The translations under genes were made by a program, and so were the position numbers. Below the pieces are notes generated by a model. It was not told the DNA's origin, made no database searches, and saw nothing but the letters and a program-made list of their open reading frames with translations. From Methylobacterium tardum (GTDB taxonomy: Bacteria; Pseudomonadota; Alphaproteobacteria; Rhizobiales; Beijerinckiaceae): DNA of 64,000 bases. The stretch spans positions 5,824,001 to 5,888,000 of the forward strand of contig NZ_CP097484.1 of assembly GCF_023546765.1 (NCBI RefSeq). Reading direction: 5' to 3'. Positions 10,070 to 18,964 of this stretch are shown here, in pieces; the stretch's first letter is position 1, and every line of letters starts with the position of its first letter.

Positions 10070-10874
10070 CGGAGGCTCCTCCACCGCCCGACGAGCCGCC
10101 CCCACCGGAGAATCCGCCGCCGAAGCCCCCGGACGAGCCGCCATCCGAGAAGCCGCCGCCCCATCCGCCCGAGCCCGGGCCCGGCAGGATGACGATGCCG
10201 CCGCGTCCGCCCCGGCTGCCGACCCGGCCGCCGCCGCGGCTCATGCGCCAAGCGACGAACAGCACGATCAGGAACAGGATGATGAAGATTGCGACCTGGC
10301 CGCTATCGACCTCGTCGGCGCGCACCTGCGGCTTGCGCTGCCACTCCTGCGCGTCACCGGCCAGGATCGACAGGATCCCGTCGACGCCCGCGTCGAGGCC
10401 CCCGTAATAATCGCCGGTCTTGAAGCGGGGCGTGATCGCGCTGGCGATGATCACCCGGGAGAGCGCGTCGGTGAGCGCGCCCTCCAGCCCGTAGCCGACC
10501 TCGATCCGGACCTTGCGCTCGCTCGGCGCGACCAGCAGCAGGACGCCGTTATTGGTCTTGGCCTGCCCGAGCTTCCAGGCCCGGAACAGGCGGTTGGCGT
10601 AATCCTCGATGGTCGTGCCCTGGAGATTGGGCACGGTGGCGACGACCACCTGGTCTGAGGTCTTGTCCTCGTGCGCCTTCAGCTTGCCTTCGAGCTGGCC
10701 GCGCTGCTCCGGCGTGAGGATGCCGGCCACGTCGACCACGCGGCCGGTCAGCGTCGGGAAGGTCAGCTCGGCGGCGAACGCCCCGACCGCGTAGATCGTC
10801 AGGCAGGCGCTGAGGACGGCGAGCGCCAGGGCGAGCCGCACCCGGTTGGGGATGCTCCGGCCCATGGGCGGCAT
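10059..10874 (-). CDS. YgcG family TPM-domain protein
   Basis: 271 aa: a signal peptide or anchor (about 1-35), a TPM domain (about 40-165, with GRVVDVAGILTPEQRGQLE and GYGLEGALTDALSR), one transmembrane helix near 195-212, and a glycine/serine-rich tail typical of YgcG. The TPM domain is therefore on the outer face of the cytoplasmic membrane. It starts one base after the lemA stop. LemA plus YgcG pairs are widespread, with unknown molecular function. Confidence 0.9.
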   Translation of the reverse strand: MPPMGRSIPNRVRLALALAVLSACLTIYAVGAFAAELTFPTLTGRVVDVAGILTPEQRGQLEGKLKAHEDKTSDQVVVATVPNLQGTTIEDYANRLFRAWKLGQAKTNNGVLLLVAPSERKVRIEVGYGLEGALTDALSRVIIASAITPRFKTGDYYGGLDAGVDGILSILAGDAQEWQRKPQVRADEVDSGQVAIFIILFLIVLFVAWRMSRGGGRVGSRGGRGGIVILPGPGSGGWGGGFSDGGSSGGFGGGFSGGGGSSGGGGASGDW

Positions 10875-10875
10875 C

Positions 10876-11511
10876 CTAGAACTTCACGTTCGGCGGCCGG
10901 TCGGCGTTGGGCGTCGCCGTGAAGGTCTCCATCGGCTTGGCGTCGGGATACAGGAACGCCGCGATCCATCGGCCCGGGATGGTGCGCACCTCGGTGTTGT
11001 AGGCCTGGACGGCGGTGATGTAGTCGCGTCGCGCCACCGCGATGCGGTTCTCGGTGCCCTCCAGCTGCGATTGCAGGGCGAGAAAGTTCTGGTTCGACTT
11101 GAGGTCGGGATACTTCTCCACCGTCACCAGCAGCCGGCCGAGCGCGCCCGACAGCTGGTTCTGGGCATCCTGATATTCCTTGAACTTCTGCGGGTCGCTG
11201 ACCGTGGACGCGTCGACCTTCACGCTCGACGCTTTGGCGCGCGCCTCGGTGACGCCAATCAGCACGTCCTTCTCCTGCTGGGCGTAGCCCTTCACGGTCT
11301 CGGCGAGGTTGGGGATCAGGTCGGCGCGGCGCTGATACTGGTTCTGCACCTCGCTCCAGGCGGATTTGGCCTGCTCCTGCAGGGTCGGCACCTGGTTGAT
11401 CGCCCCGCAGCCGGACAGGCCCGCGGCCACCAGGATCACCGAGAGCACGCCGAGGAGGCGCGCCGCCGCGGATGTCGGGCGCCATCCGCCGGCGCTCAGC
11501 GTCGTTCCCAT
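10876..11511 (-). CDS. lemA: LemA family lipoprotein
   Basis: 211 aa. The N-terminus is a lipoprotein signal with lipobox LSGC, and the mature part is a long helical LemA domain (VPTLQEQAKSAWSEVQNQYQRRADLIPNLAETVKGYAQQEKDV is followed by the family's coiled helices). Start ATG 11509-11511 puts the hydrophobic signal near the N-terminus; 24 upstream in-frame codons look non-coding. It is first of three genes with the two TPM proteins. Function unknown beyond envelope association. Confidence 0.92.
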   Translation of the reverse strand: MGTTLSAGGWRPTSAAARLLGVLSVILVAAGLSGCGAINQVPTLQEQAKSAWSEVQNQYQRRADLIPNLAETVKGYAQQEKDVLIGVTEARAKASSVKVDASTVSDPQKFKEYQDAQNQLSGALGRLLVTVEKYPDLKSNQNFLALQSQLEGTENRIAVARRDYITAVQAYNTEVRTIPGRWIAAFLYPDAKPMETFTATPNADRPPNVKF

Positions 11512-11701
11512 ATCGTCCCCCGTTCGCCGGGCCGGTCCGGCCCGTTGATCACAGAACCGAGAGATAAGGGCGCGAACCGCCAAGGTAACCCCCGGCCGGC
11601 GCGGCCTTGAAGGATTGTTGCTGCGCCCGGTAAGGCCTCACGGGCAACGGACCGCGCCGCGGGGCGTTCGGGAGATCGAGTCGGAGCCGCGGAGACCGGG
11701 A

Positions 11702-12076
11702 ATGGATGCAGCACTCGCCGACCATGTCAGGGCCGCCAGCGCGGCCGCGCGGCGCCACGCCCTGGCCTTCAAGGCGCCGTCCGGCAAGGACGCGCTGCCC
11801 TGGTCCGTCATCGAGGCGTTCGACGCCAAGATCCGCGGCCACGTCGCCCGCGACCCGCGGATCGAGGACGAGCGCGACCGCGTCCTGATCGCCGCCGTGA
11901 AGCTCGCCGAGACGCCGGTCGAGGAGGGCGAGGACAGCATCGCCGAGGCCCGTGCCCATCTGGTCGACGCGATTGCCTATCTGGAGCAGGCGGTGCTGCG
12001 CTTCGGCCTCGTCAACCGGGAGGGGGCCAAGCGCGGCTACGGCACCTACGGCCAGCCGGTCGGGTCCCGGGACTAG
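11702..12076 (+). CDS. Conserved hypothetical protein (124 aa)
   Basis: A soluble, charged, mainly helical protein (MDAALADHVRAASAAARR at the start) with no domain I recognise. The ATG at 11702 removes 29 upstream residues that look non-coding. It sits 29 bases before the LysR gene on the same strand and could be cotranscribed with it. Confidence 0.6.
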   Translation: MDAALADHVRAASAAARRHALAFKAPSGKDALPWSVIEAFDAKIRGHVARDPRIEDERDRVLIAAVKLAETPVEEGEDSIAEARAHLVDAIAYLEQAVLRFGLVNREGAKRGYGTYGQPVGSRD

Positions 12077-12105
12077 GGCCGGCCGCCGACCGGGATCGCC
12101 GCCGG

Positions 12106-13047
12106 ATGTCCGCAGACCTGCCCGCGGCCGCGACCCTGAGCCGCCTCGACCTGAAGACGCTCCGCCTGTTCGCGGCGATCTGCCAGGAGGGGACGCTGAA
12201 CGGCGCGGCCCGGCGGGCGGCGATCGCCCCCTCGGCGGTGAGTAAGCGCCTCGCCGAGCTGGAGCACGCGCTGGGCTGCACCCTGCTGACCCGCGAGCCG
12301 CGCGGCATGCGGCTCACGCCCGCCGGCGAGACCCTCCTGCACCACACCCGCCGCATGCTGGCGAGCGCCGAGCAGATCGCCCTGGAACTCGCCGAGCACG
12401 CCCGCGGGGTGCGCGGCTTCGTGCGCGTGCTCGCCAACCTCTCTGCGATCGTGGAATTCCTGCCCGAGGACCTGCAGGCCTTCCTGGCGGCGCAGCCCGG
12501 GATCCGGCTCGACCTGGAGGAGCGCCCGAGCGGCGGCGTCGTGGCCGGCGTGGAGGAGGGACTCGCCGATCTGGGCCTCTGCGCTGACACCTCCGACACC
12601 CGCAGCCTCACCGCCTATCCGTACCGGAGCGACCGCCTCGTCCTGGTGATGCCGGCCGGCCATCCCTTGAGCGGGCGCGGCGCCGTCGCGCTCGCCGACA
12701 CCCTCGACTACGACCATGTCGGGCTGCACGCGGAGAGCTCGATCTACGCCGCCCTGCGCGACGAGGCCCGGCGCCTCGGCCGTCCGCTGCGGCTGCGGAT
12801 GCACGTGCCGAGCTTCGACGCGATCTGCCGGATGGCGCAGGTCGGCATGGGTCTCGGCACCGTGCCCGAGCATGTCTACGCCCTGCTCGGGCCGCCGATG
12901 CGCCTCGCGGCGGTGCCGCTCACCGACCCCTGGGCGCAGCGCACGCTCTCACTCGTGGTCCGCCCGGGTCCCCTGACTCCGGCGGCGACGCTCCTGCTGG
13001 AGCATCTGCGCGGCGCCGCGGCCGGCGCGAGGCGGAATCCGGCCTAG
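12106..13047 (+). CDS. LysR-family transcriptional regulator
   Basis: 313 aa. The N-terminal winged helix-turn-helix (about 14-72) has the family pattern LRLFAAICQEGTLNGAARRAAIAPSAVSKRLAELE. The C-terminal periplasmic-binding-like effector domain spans about 100-300. It lies just upstream of, and on the same strand as, the CoA-transferase/lyase/permease operon, from which it is separated by a palindromic repeat. It is a plausible but unproven regulator of that operon; LysR proteins more often regulate divergent neighbours. Confidence 0.92.
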   Translation: MSADLPAAATLSRLDLKTLRLFAAICQEGTLNGAARRAAIAPSAVSKRLAELEHALGCTLLTREPRGMRLTPAGETLLHHTRRMLASAEQIALELAEHARGVRGFVRVLANLSAIVEFLPEDLQAFLAAQPGIRLDLEERPSGGVVAGVEEGLADLGLCADTSDTRSLTAYPYRSDRLVLVMPAGHPLSGRGAVALADTLDYDHVGLHAESSIYAALRDEARRLGRPLRLRMHVPSFDAICRMAQVGMGLGTVPEHVYALLGPPMRLAAVPLTDPWAQRTLSLVVRPGPLTPAATLLLEHLRGAAAGARRNPA

Positions 13048-13059
13048 AACGCCCGCACC

Positions 13060-13187
13060 GTCGTTCCGGGGCACCGCAGGCGAGCCCGGACCCGGAGGCG
13101 GGCAACCCAGAGCCGCTGTTGGTGCCATGTCTTGGCGCCTCGGCGGCTCTGGATCCCGGGCTCCGCTGCGCGGCCCCGGGATGACGG
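13060..13187. repeat. Intergenic palindromic repeat, family 1
   Basis: A 128-base imperfect palindrome. The outer left arm begins GTCGTTCCGGGGC and the right arm ends GGCCCCGGGATGACGGG. Inner arms carry GCGAGCCCGG and CCGGGCTCCGC. The same outer arms occur at five other places in the window. It lies between the LysR gene and the CoA-transferase gene, so it may end LysR transcription. Confidence 0.8.
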
Positions 13188-13352
13188 GCTGGTCATCTGA
13201 GACGCGGCCCGCTTCCGGAAATACCGATCTTTGTCGCCCCTGTGTTCCGAGATCTTGCGTTCTCCGCACGAGAACGCACGCTGGCGCATGACGTTTGGAC
13301 TTCGCGGCGGGAACGGCAGTATGGCCGGGACAACAAACGATGGAGGAAAGCC

Positions 13353-14546
13353 GTGTCCGGTCCGCTCAGCGGTATCCGCGTTCTCGAGCTTGGTCAGCTG
13401 ATCGCCGCGCCCTTCGCGACGCGGCTGATGGCCGAGTTCGGCGCCGAGGTCATCAAGGTCGAGCCGCCGGGCGAGGGTGACCCGCTCCGGAAGTGGCGCA
13501 AGATGCACGAGGGCACCTCGCTCTGGTGGTACCTGCAGTCGCGCAACAAGAAGTCGATCGCCGTCAATCTGAAATCCCCGGAAGGCCTCGACATCGTCAA
13601 GCAGCTCGCCACGAGCGCGGACGTGGTGGTCGAGAACTTCCGCCCCGGCGGCCTGGAGAAGCTGGGGCTCGGCTGGGACGTGCTCTCGGCGCTCAACCCC
13701 AACCTCGTGATGGTCCGCATCTCCGGCTACGGCCAGACCGGCCCGTACCGCGACCGCCCCGGCTTCGGCGCCATCGGCGAGTCGATGGGCGGCATCCGCT
13801 TCACCACCGGCAGCCCGGATTCGCCGCCCGCCCGCGTCGGCGTCAGCATCGGCGACACCCTGGCCTCGCTCCACGGCGTGATCGGCGCGCTGATGGCGCT
13901 GCTGCGGGTGAAGACCGGGCAGGGCGCCGGTCAGGTCATCGACGTCTCGCTCGCCGAGAGCGTGTTCAACGTCATGGAGAGCCTCGTCCCCGAATACGAC
14001 CTGCTGGGCGAGGTCCGCACCCGCACCGGCGGCGCGCTGCCGGGCATCACGCCGTCGAACACCTACCCGACACGCGACGGCGGCTACGTGGTCATCGCCG
14101 GCAACAGCGACCCGATCTTCCGCCGCCTGATGACGGCGATCGGCCGACCCGACCTCGCGGACGACCCGGCGCTCCGCAACAACGAGGGCCGCTCGCAGCA
14201 ATCGGCGATGCTCGACGGCACCATCGCCGACTGGTCGAAGACCCAGACGGTCGAGGAGGCGCTCGCCGCCCTCGCCGCCGCCGACGTGCCGGCCGGCCGG
14301 ATCTACTCGGTGGCCGACATCGTGGCCGATCCGCACTACCAGGCGCGCGACATGATCCTGCAGGCGGAACTCCCCGGCGGGACCGCGGTGAAGATGCCCG
14401 GCATCGTGCCGAAGCTGTCGGAGACCCCCGGTGAAGTCCGCTGGCAGGGGCCGGCACTCGGCGCCCACACGGATTCCGTGCTCGCCGAACTCGGTCTCGA
14501 CGTGGCGCGCATCGCCGCCTTGCGCGCGAAGGGAGCCGTGGCATGA
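13353..14546 (+). CDS. Family III CoA-transferase (CaiB/BaiF)
   Basis: 397 aa. Transfers CoA between carboxylic acids through an aspartyl-CoA intermediate. The opening GIRVLELGQLIAAPFATRLMAEFGAEVIKVEPP is a family hallmark. The catalytic aspartate is expected in the GQVIDVSLAESVFNV region. The start is GTG 13353, placed by a TGGAGGAAAG ribosome site 3 bases upstream. Its stop overlaps the start of the HMG-CoA-lyase-like gene (ATGA), so the two are coupled. Pairing with a lyase suggests activation of a hydroxy-dicarboxylate (for example 3-hydroxy-3-methylglutarate or a citramalate-like acid) before cleavage. The exact acid is inference. Confidence 0.9.
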   Translation: MSGPLSGIRVLELGQLIAAPFATRLMAEFGAEVIKVEPPGEGDPLRKWRKMHEGTSLWWYLQSRNKKSIAVNLKSPEGLDIVKQLATSADVVVENFRPGGLEKLGLGWDVLSALNPNLVMVRISGYGQTGPYRDRPGFGAIGESMGGIRFTTGSPDSPPARVGVSIGDTLASLHGVIGALMALLRVKTGQGAGQVIDVSLAESVFNVMESLVPEYDLLGEVRTRTGGALPGITPSNTYPTRDGGYVVIAGNSDPIFRRLMTAIGRPDLADDPALRNNEGRSQQSAMLDGTIADWSKTQTVEEALAALAAADVPAGRIYSVADIVADPHYQARDMILQAELPGGTAVKMPGIVPKLSETPGEVRWQGPALGAHTDSVLAELGLDVARIAALRAKGAVA

Positions 14547-15478
14547 GCGCCTTGTCGAGCGACGCCTTGATCGTCCAGGAGGTCGCCACCCGGGACGGCT
14601 TCCAGATCGAGCCCGTCTTCGTGGAGACGGCGGAGAAAATCCGGCTGATCGACGCCCTGGCGGAGGCCGGCTTCAGCCGGATCGAGGTCTCGTCCTTCGT
14701 GTCGCCGAAGGCGGTGCCGGCGCTCGCCGACGCGGCCGCGGTCTTCGCCGGGATCCGGCGGCGGCCCGGCACGGTCTACGTCGCCCTGGTGCCGAACCCG
14801 AAGGGCGCCGAGCGGGCGCTGGCCGCCAAGGTCGACGAGATCAACCTCGTGGCCTCGGTGAGCGAGACCCACAACCGCGCCAACATGGGCATGAGCCCGG
14901 CCGACTCGATCGCCGGATTCGCCCGGATCATGGATTCGGTCCGCGGCGCGCCGGTGAGCACCAACGGCACGGTGGCCACCGCCTTCGGCTGCCCGTTCGA
15001 GGGCGACCAGCCGGCCGACAAGGTCCTCGCCCAGGTCGAGCGCTACCTGTCGCTCGGCGTCGACGGCGTGACGCTCGCCGACACCACCGGCATGGCCAAT
15101 CCCCGGCAGGTCGCGCGCCTCGTCGCGCGGGTCCTGCCGCTGGTCGGACCGGAGCGCCTGACGCTCCACTTCCACAACACCCGCGGCCTCGGCCTCGCCA
15201 ACGTGCTGGCGGCCTACGATGCGGGCGCACGGCGGTTCGACGCGGCGCTCGGCGGCCTCGGCGGCTGCCCGTTCGCGCCGGGCGCGACCGGCAACATCTG
15301 CACCGAGGACCTCGTCAGCATGGCCCACGAGATGGGCGTGCCGACGGGCCTCGACCTCGCGGCGCTGATCGGCCTGTCGCGGGACCTGCCCCGCCTCGTC
15401 GGCCACGACGTGCCCGGGCAGGTCGCCAAGGCCGGACGGCCCTGCGACCTCCACCCGGCGCCCGCCAGGGCGGCTTGA
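14543..15478 (+). CDS. HMG-CoA lyase-like enzyme (DRE-TIM)
   Basis: 311-aa TIM-barrel lyase that would cleave a 3-hydroxyacyl-CoA such as HMG-CoA to acetyl-CoA plus a keto acid. Motifs: EVATRDGFQIE near the N-terminus (EVGPRDGLQNE in classical HMG-CoA lyases, with R and D kept), HFHNTRGLGLAN carrying metal-ligand histidines, and the lyase signature GGLGGCPFAPGATGN with the catalytic cysteine. The ATGA overlap with the upstream CoA-transferase implies coordinated dosage. The deviation in the first motif leaves room for a related substrate. Confidence 0.88.
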   Translation: MSALSSDALIVQEVATRDGFQIEPVFVETAEKIRLIDALAEAGFSRIEVSSFVSPKAVPALADAAAVFAGIRRRPGTVYVALVPNPKGAERALAAKVDEINLVASVSETHNRANMGMSPADSIAGFARIMDSVRGAPVSTNGTVATAFGCPFEGDQPADKVLAQVERYLSLGVDGVTLADTTGMANPRQVARLVARVLPLVGPERLTLHFHNTRGLGLANVLAAYDAGARRFDAALGGLGGCPFAPGATGNICTEDLVSMAHEMGVPTGLDLAALIGLSRDLPRLVGHDVPGQVAKAGRPCDLHPAPARAA

Positions 15479-15532
15479 GACTCTGTCAGCTCCTGCATCC
15501 TTGAGCCCGCGCGACATGATGGAGATCCCACT

Positions 15533-15624
15533 CGCGCCCTCATCCTGAGGTGCCGGAGCGTAGCGGAGGCCTCGAAGGAGGGCTCCTTCGAGGCGGCTTC
15601 GCCGCACCTCAGGATGAGGGCGCG
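15533..15624. repeat. Intergenic palindromic repeat, family 2 (nested hairpin)
   Basis: Perfect 21-base inverted repeat: arms 15533-15553 and 15604-15624, containing CCCTCATCCTGAGG. An inner perfect 11-base palindrome CCTCGAAGGAG / CTCCTTCGAGG lies at 15570-15593. The design resembles REP-like elements scattered through alphaproteobacterial genomes. It sits between the lyase gene and the MFS gene and may reduce read-through or protect the mRNA end. Confidence 0.8.
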
Positions 15625-15729
15625 GGCTGGAGAGGCTCAATCGAACAGGCTCTGAGTTCACGCGGACAAGCCGCCCGCCCGAAGGCGGCACCGCGCACCA
15701 CACGCCCCAAAAACACAACGGAGGAAACC

Positions 15730-17058
15730 ATGACCGCAGCCCTGTCCGGGTCGCCGGCCGCCGCCGAGGCCGGCGCGGTGACCGAGAACGGCGTCGTCCG
15801 CAAGGTCGCGTGGCGGCTCATGCCGCTGATCATGATCTGCTACATGTTCGCGTTCTTCGACCGCATCAACATCAGCTTCGCCAAGTTCCAGCTCCAGAGC
15901 GACCTCGGCTTCAGCAACGTCGCCTACGGGCTCGGCGCGAGCATGTTCGTCGTCGGCTACGTGATCTTCGAGGTGCCCTCGAACCTGTTCCTCTACCGGG
16001 TCGGGGCGCGGCGCTGGATCGCCCGGATCATGATCTCCTGGGGCGTCGCCACCGCGCTGATGATCTTCATCCGCAGCGAGTGGCACTTCTACGCCCTGCG
16101 CTTCCTGATCGGCGCCATGGAGGCGGGCTTCGCGCCGGGCATCCTCTACTACCTGACCATCTGGTTCCCGGCCTCGCATCGCGGCCGGATCACCTCGTTT
16201 ATGTTCGTCGCCTCGGCCTTCTCGGGCATCTTCGGCGCGCCGGTAGCGGGCCTGATCCTGGGCGGGCTCAACGGCGTCGGCGGCCTCGCCGGCTGGCAGT
16301 GGCTGTTCCTGGCCGGCGGCCTGCCCTGCCTCGTGCTCGGCCTGCTCGTGCTGACGCGCCTCGACGACCGGATCTCCGACGCGCGCTGGCTCACCGAGCC
16401 CGAGAAGGCGCTCCTGTCCGGCCGCATCGCCCACCACAACCGCGAGATCGGCGATCACTCGCTGCTCGGGGCGATCCGGCAGCCGGGCTTCCTGATGATC
16501 GGGCTGATCTACTTCCTCCTGCAGATCGGCTCCTACGGGCTGAATTTCTGGGGCCCGGACCTGATCAAGACCGCGAGCGGCGGGCAGGCGGCCTCGGTGG
16601 GCTTCCTCACGGCGATCCCCTACATCTGCGGGGCGATCAGCATGGTGGTGATCGGGCGCCTGTCCGACGCCTCGGGCGAGCGACCGAAATTCGTCGCCGG
16701 GCTGGCGATCGCGGCGGCGCTCGGCTTCTTCGGCGCCGGCCTGTTCGATAAGCACATCGTGCCGCTGATGTGCGCCCTGGCCCTGCTCGGCGCCGGCATC
16801 GTCGCCTCGATCCCGACCTTCTGGACTCTGCCGGCCAAGCTCGTCACCGGCGTCGGCGCGGCGGGCGGGATCGCGCTAATCAACACGCTCGGCCAGTTCG
16901 GCGGCATCGTCAGCCCGGTGATGGTCGGCTGGGTCAAAGACCTCACCGGCTCGACGACCCCGGCCCTCTACGGCATCGGGATGCTCTGCCTCGTCGCGGC
17001 CGGGCTCGCCCTCTTCGCCATGCCGGCGAGCCTGCGCCGGAGCGACCGCTCGGCCTGA
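15730..17058 (+). CDS. MFS transporter, anion:cation symporter type
   Basis: 442 aa with about 12 transmembrane segments. The first helix MPLIMICYMFAFFDRINISFAK, with the DRINI motif, is typical of the ACS group, which imports organic acids such as phthalate, galactonate or tartrate. Start ATG 15730 has a GGAGGAAACC ribosome site, and 60 upstream in-frame codons lie in the repeat and are not coding. The neighbours (CoA-transferase and lyase upstream, AraC regulator convergent downstream) suggest that it brings in the acid that this operon degrades. Confidence 0.92.
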   Translation: MTAALSGSPAAAEAGAVTENGVVRKVAWRLMPLIMICYMFAFFDRINISFAKFQLQSDLGFSNVAYGLGASMFVVGYVIFEVPSNLFLYRVGARRWIARIMISWGVATALMIFIRSEWHFYALRFLIGAMEAGFAPGILYYLTIWFPASHRGRITSFMFVASAFSGIFGAPVAGLILGGLNGVGGLAGWQWLFLAGGLPCLVLGLLVLTRLDDRISDARWLTEPEKALLSGRIAHHNREIGDHSLLGAIRQPGFLMIGLIYFLLQIGSYGLNFWGPDLIKTASGGQAASVGFLTAIPYICGAISMVVIGRLSDASGERPKFVAGLAIAAALGFFGAGLFDKHIVPLMCALALLGAGIVASIPTFWTLPAKLVTGVGAAGGIALINTLGQFGGIVSPVMVGWVKDLTGSTTPALYGIGMLCLVAAGLALFAMPASLRRSDRSA

Positions 17059-17091
17059 CCTGGAACGCGTCGGGCGTCCCGGGTCGGTGGA

Positions 17092-18051
17092 TCACGGGGC
17101 GCCCACGAGGGCTGCGTGCCGGTAGGCCCGCGGCGTCGTTCCGTGGCGCTCCTTGAAGCGACGGGTGAAGTGGGCCTGGCTGGCGAAACCGCAGCCGTAG
17201 GCCAGCAGGCCGATCGGCAGATGGGCACAGGCCGGATCGGTCAGCCGCTCGGCGGCGGCGGCCAGCCGGCGTTCCCAGATCCAGTCGGAGACGTGCCGGC
17301 CGCGCTCGTGGAACAGCTCCTGCAGCCGCCGCAGCGACACGCCGACCGCGGCCGCGAGCTGCGGCGGGTCGAGGGCGGGGTCGCCGAGATGCACCTCGAC
17401 ATAGGCCTTGGCGCGCTGGACTACGACCGAGCCCTGGACGGGCCGAGGGACCTCCTGGGCCATCCGCTCGGCGATGCTGGCCACGATCAGGTCCACGCCG
17501 ATCCCGGTCATGCGCGCGACAGTCTCCGGACCGAGCTGGTCACGGATGCGAATCAATTCGTGGAAGAAGGTCGTGGTAAGAATCGTGGAGGCGAGGCGCC
17601 CGCCGATCGTCAGGGCCGTGTAGAGCCGGGCCGGTCCCAGGAGCCTTTCGAGGCGCGCGCGCGGCAGCTCCAGGAACATGGATTGGCTGCCCGCGCCGGA
17701 CGTCAGCACGGCCGGGCGGTGATCGAGCACGAACAGATCGCCCGTCCGTTGTGGGCAGGACCGGTCGTCCTGCGACGTGGTCGCCACACCTGCGAGCTTG
17801 AAGACCACGACGAGCGTGTCCCCCTTGTCGAAGCGCCGGATGATCGCGGGCGTGATCTCGCTGCGCATCGGTCCTTGCGTGATGCGGGTCATCAGCAGCG
17901 GGCCGATCCCGGCGACGTCGAGCCGGCCCTCGAACGACCCGGGGTTGAGGCGCGTCTGCTTGAGGGGGATCTGGCGCTCGAGCAGGATCTCCTGCCAGCG
18001 CTGAAAACTGTTCCTCGGATGGAGCCCCACGGTCGAAAACAGTGGCTGCAT
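17092..18051 (-). CDS. AraC-family transcriptional regulator
   Basis: 319 aa. The N-terminal AraC-binding-like domain (cupin-like, about 20-190) is followed by a double helix-turn-helix (about 215-315) with LAAAVGVSLRRLQELF and the conserved GCGFASQAHFTRRFKERHGTTPRAYR. Start ATG 18049-18051 gives MQPLFSTVGL. It converges with the MFS gene, 33 bases apart, and may control that operon. Activator or repressor action cannot be told from sequence. Confidence 0.9.
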   Translation of the reverse strand: MQPLFSTVGLHPRNSFQRWQEILLERQIPLKQTRLNPGSFEGRLDVAGIGPLLMTRITQGPMRSEITPAIIRRFDKGDTLVVVFKLAGVATTSQDDRSCPQRTGDLFVLDHRPAVLTSGAGSQSMFLELPRARLERLLGPARLYTALTIGGRLASTILTTTFFHELIRIRDQLGPETVARMTGIGVDLIVASIAERMAQEVPRPVQGSVVVQRAKAYVEVHLGDPALDPPQLAAAVGVSLRRLQELFHERGRHVSDWIWERRLAAAAERLTDPACAHLPIGLLAYGCGFASQAHFTRRFKERHGTTPRAYRHAALVGAP

Positions 18052-18120
18052 CAATCGTTTACCTTGTCTGGCCCCCCGTTCGCGCGATCGGGCAAAAAAC
18101 ATCGCGCTCCCGGACAAGAT

Positions 18121-18292
18121 GCTCCCGTTTCATATTGTATATTATCTGCATCCTCAAGAAATGGTGGTTTGATAACTTGAGGTCATACGGAATTCAGACC
18201 CGGCGCGGCCTCACCCATCCGCCAGAACTCATGCGGTGCAGACGCTTACGATCTGACCTTCCAGAGAGCAGCCGACACAGCCCACAGTAGCG
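18121..18292. promoter_or_regulatory. AT-rich leader between araC-type and mucR-type genes
   Basis: A divergent spacer with an AT-rich core (18130-18180) containing CATATTGTATATTATC. It also holds a 7-base inverted repeat, CCTCAAG at 18152-18158 and CTTGAGG at 18176-18182, with 17 bases between. MucR proteins prefer AT-rich, T-A-step DNA and often bind their own promoters, so this is a reasonable autoregulatory region. The assignment is inference. Confidence 0.4.
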
Positions 18293-18709
18293 ATGACGCA
18301 GATGAACAACCTGAACGAAACACACGCCTCCTTCATGCTGGAAAAGGTCGGCACGATCGTTGCCGCCTACGTGTCCCGCAATGCCGTCGGAATGGCCGAC
18401 CTGCCCGGCCTCATCGACCAAGTCCACTCAGCGATCTCGGTCCTTCGGGGCAGCGGCTCGGGCGCAAACTCGACCGGGCTGACGCCCGCGCAGGTCGAGG
18501 CCTCGATCCAGCGCGATGGCCTGATCAGCTTCATCGACGGCCGCTCGTACAAGACGATGAAGCGCCACCTGACGGCGAACGGCCTGACGCCCGAGCGCTA
18601 CCGGGCCAAGTACGGCCTGCCGGCCGATTACCCGATGGTCGCCCCGGGCTACGCCGCCAGGCGGTCCGAGATTGCCCGGGCGATCCAGCTCGGACAGAAG
18701 GCCGGCTGA
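18293..18709 (+). CDS. MucR/Ros-family transcriptional regulator
   Basis: 138 aa. The C-terminal part has the strongly conserved MucR signature: SYKTMKRHLTANGLTPERYRAKYGLPADYPMVAPGYA. The zinc-finger cysteines seen in Ros (C-x2-C before the KRHL helix) are absent: the segment reads DGLISFIDGRSYK. Zinc-independent MucR homologues are known in rhizobia, so the protein may still fold and bind DNA. These proteins act as H-NS-like regulators of surface polysaccharide, motility and symbiosis genes. Confidence 0.9.
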   Translation: MTQMNNLNETHASFMLEKVGTIVAAYVSRNAVGMADLPGLIDQVHSAISVLRGSGSGANSTGLTPAQVEASIQRDGLISFIDGRSYKTMKRHLTANGLTPERYRAKYGLPADYPMVAPGYAARRSEIARAIQLGQKAG

Positions 18710-18712
18710 GCC

Positions 18713-18964
18713 GTGGCGTCCGGCCTCTCGCAGGCTCCGGACCGGTCGCCGGAGCCGCGTCCGGACACGGCGCGGTCTCGGGACGCCCTGGAGCGCGTCG
18801 CCCGGACGCTCGGCGTCCCGGTCACGACCTTCTTCCCGGACGAGGACCGTCCGGACGCGGCGATCGCGCAGGCGGCCGACCTCGTCTCCGCCTTCGTGGC
18901 GATCGAGAACCCGGCCGCGCGCCGGACCTGCCTGGCCTTCGTACGGGCGATGTCGAGTTCCTGA
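18713..18964 (+). CDS. Small protein resembling the tail of an XRE-type regulator
   Basis: 83 aa, beginning at GTG three bases after the mucR stop. The segment ALERVARTLGVPVTTFFPDED and the ending NPAARRTCLAFVRAMSSS resemble the C-terminal part of small XRE helix-turn-helix regulators. No complete helix-turn-helix is present. It may be a degenerate regulator or a partner of the MucR protein. Coding seems real from codon bias and tight spacing. Confidence 0.5.
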   Translation: MASGLSQAPDRSPEPRPDTARSRDALERVARTLGVPVTTFFPDEDRPDAAIAQAADLVSAFVAIENPAARRTCLAFVRAMSSS

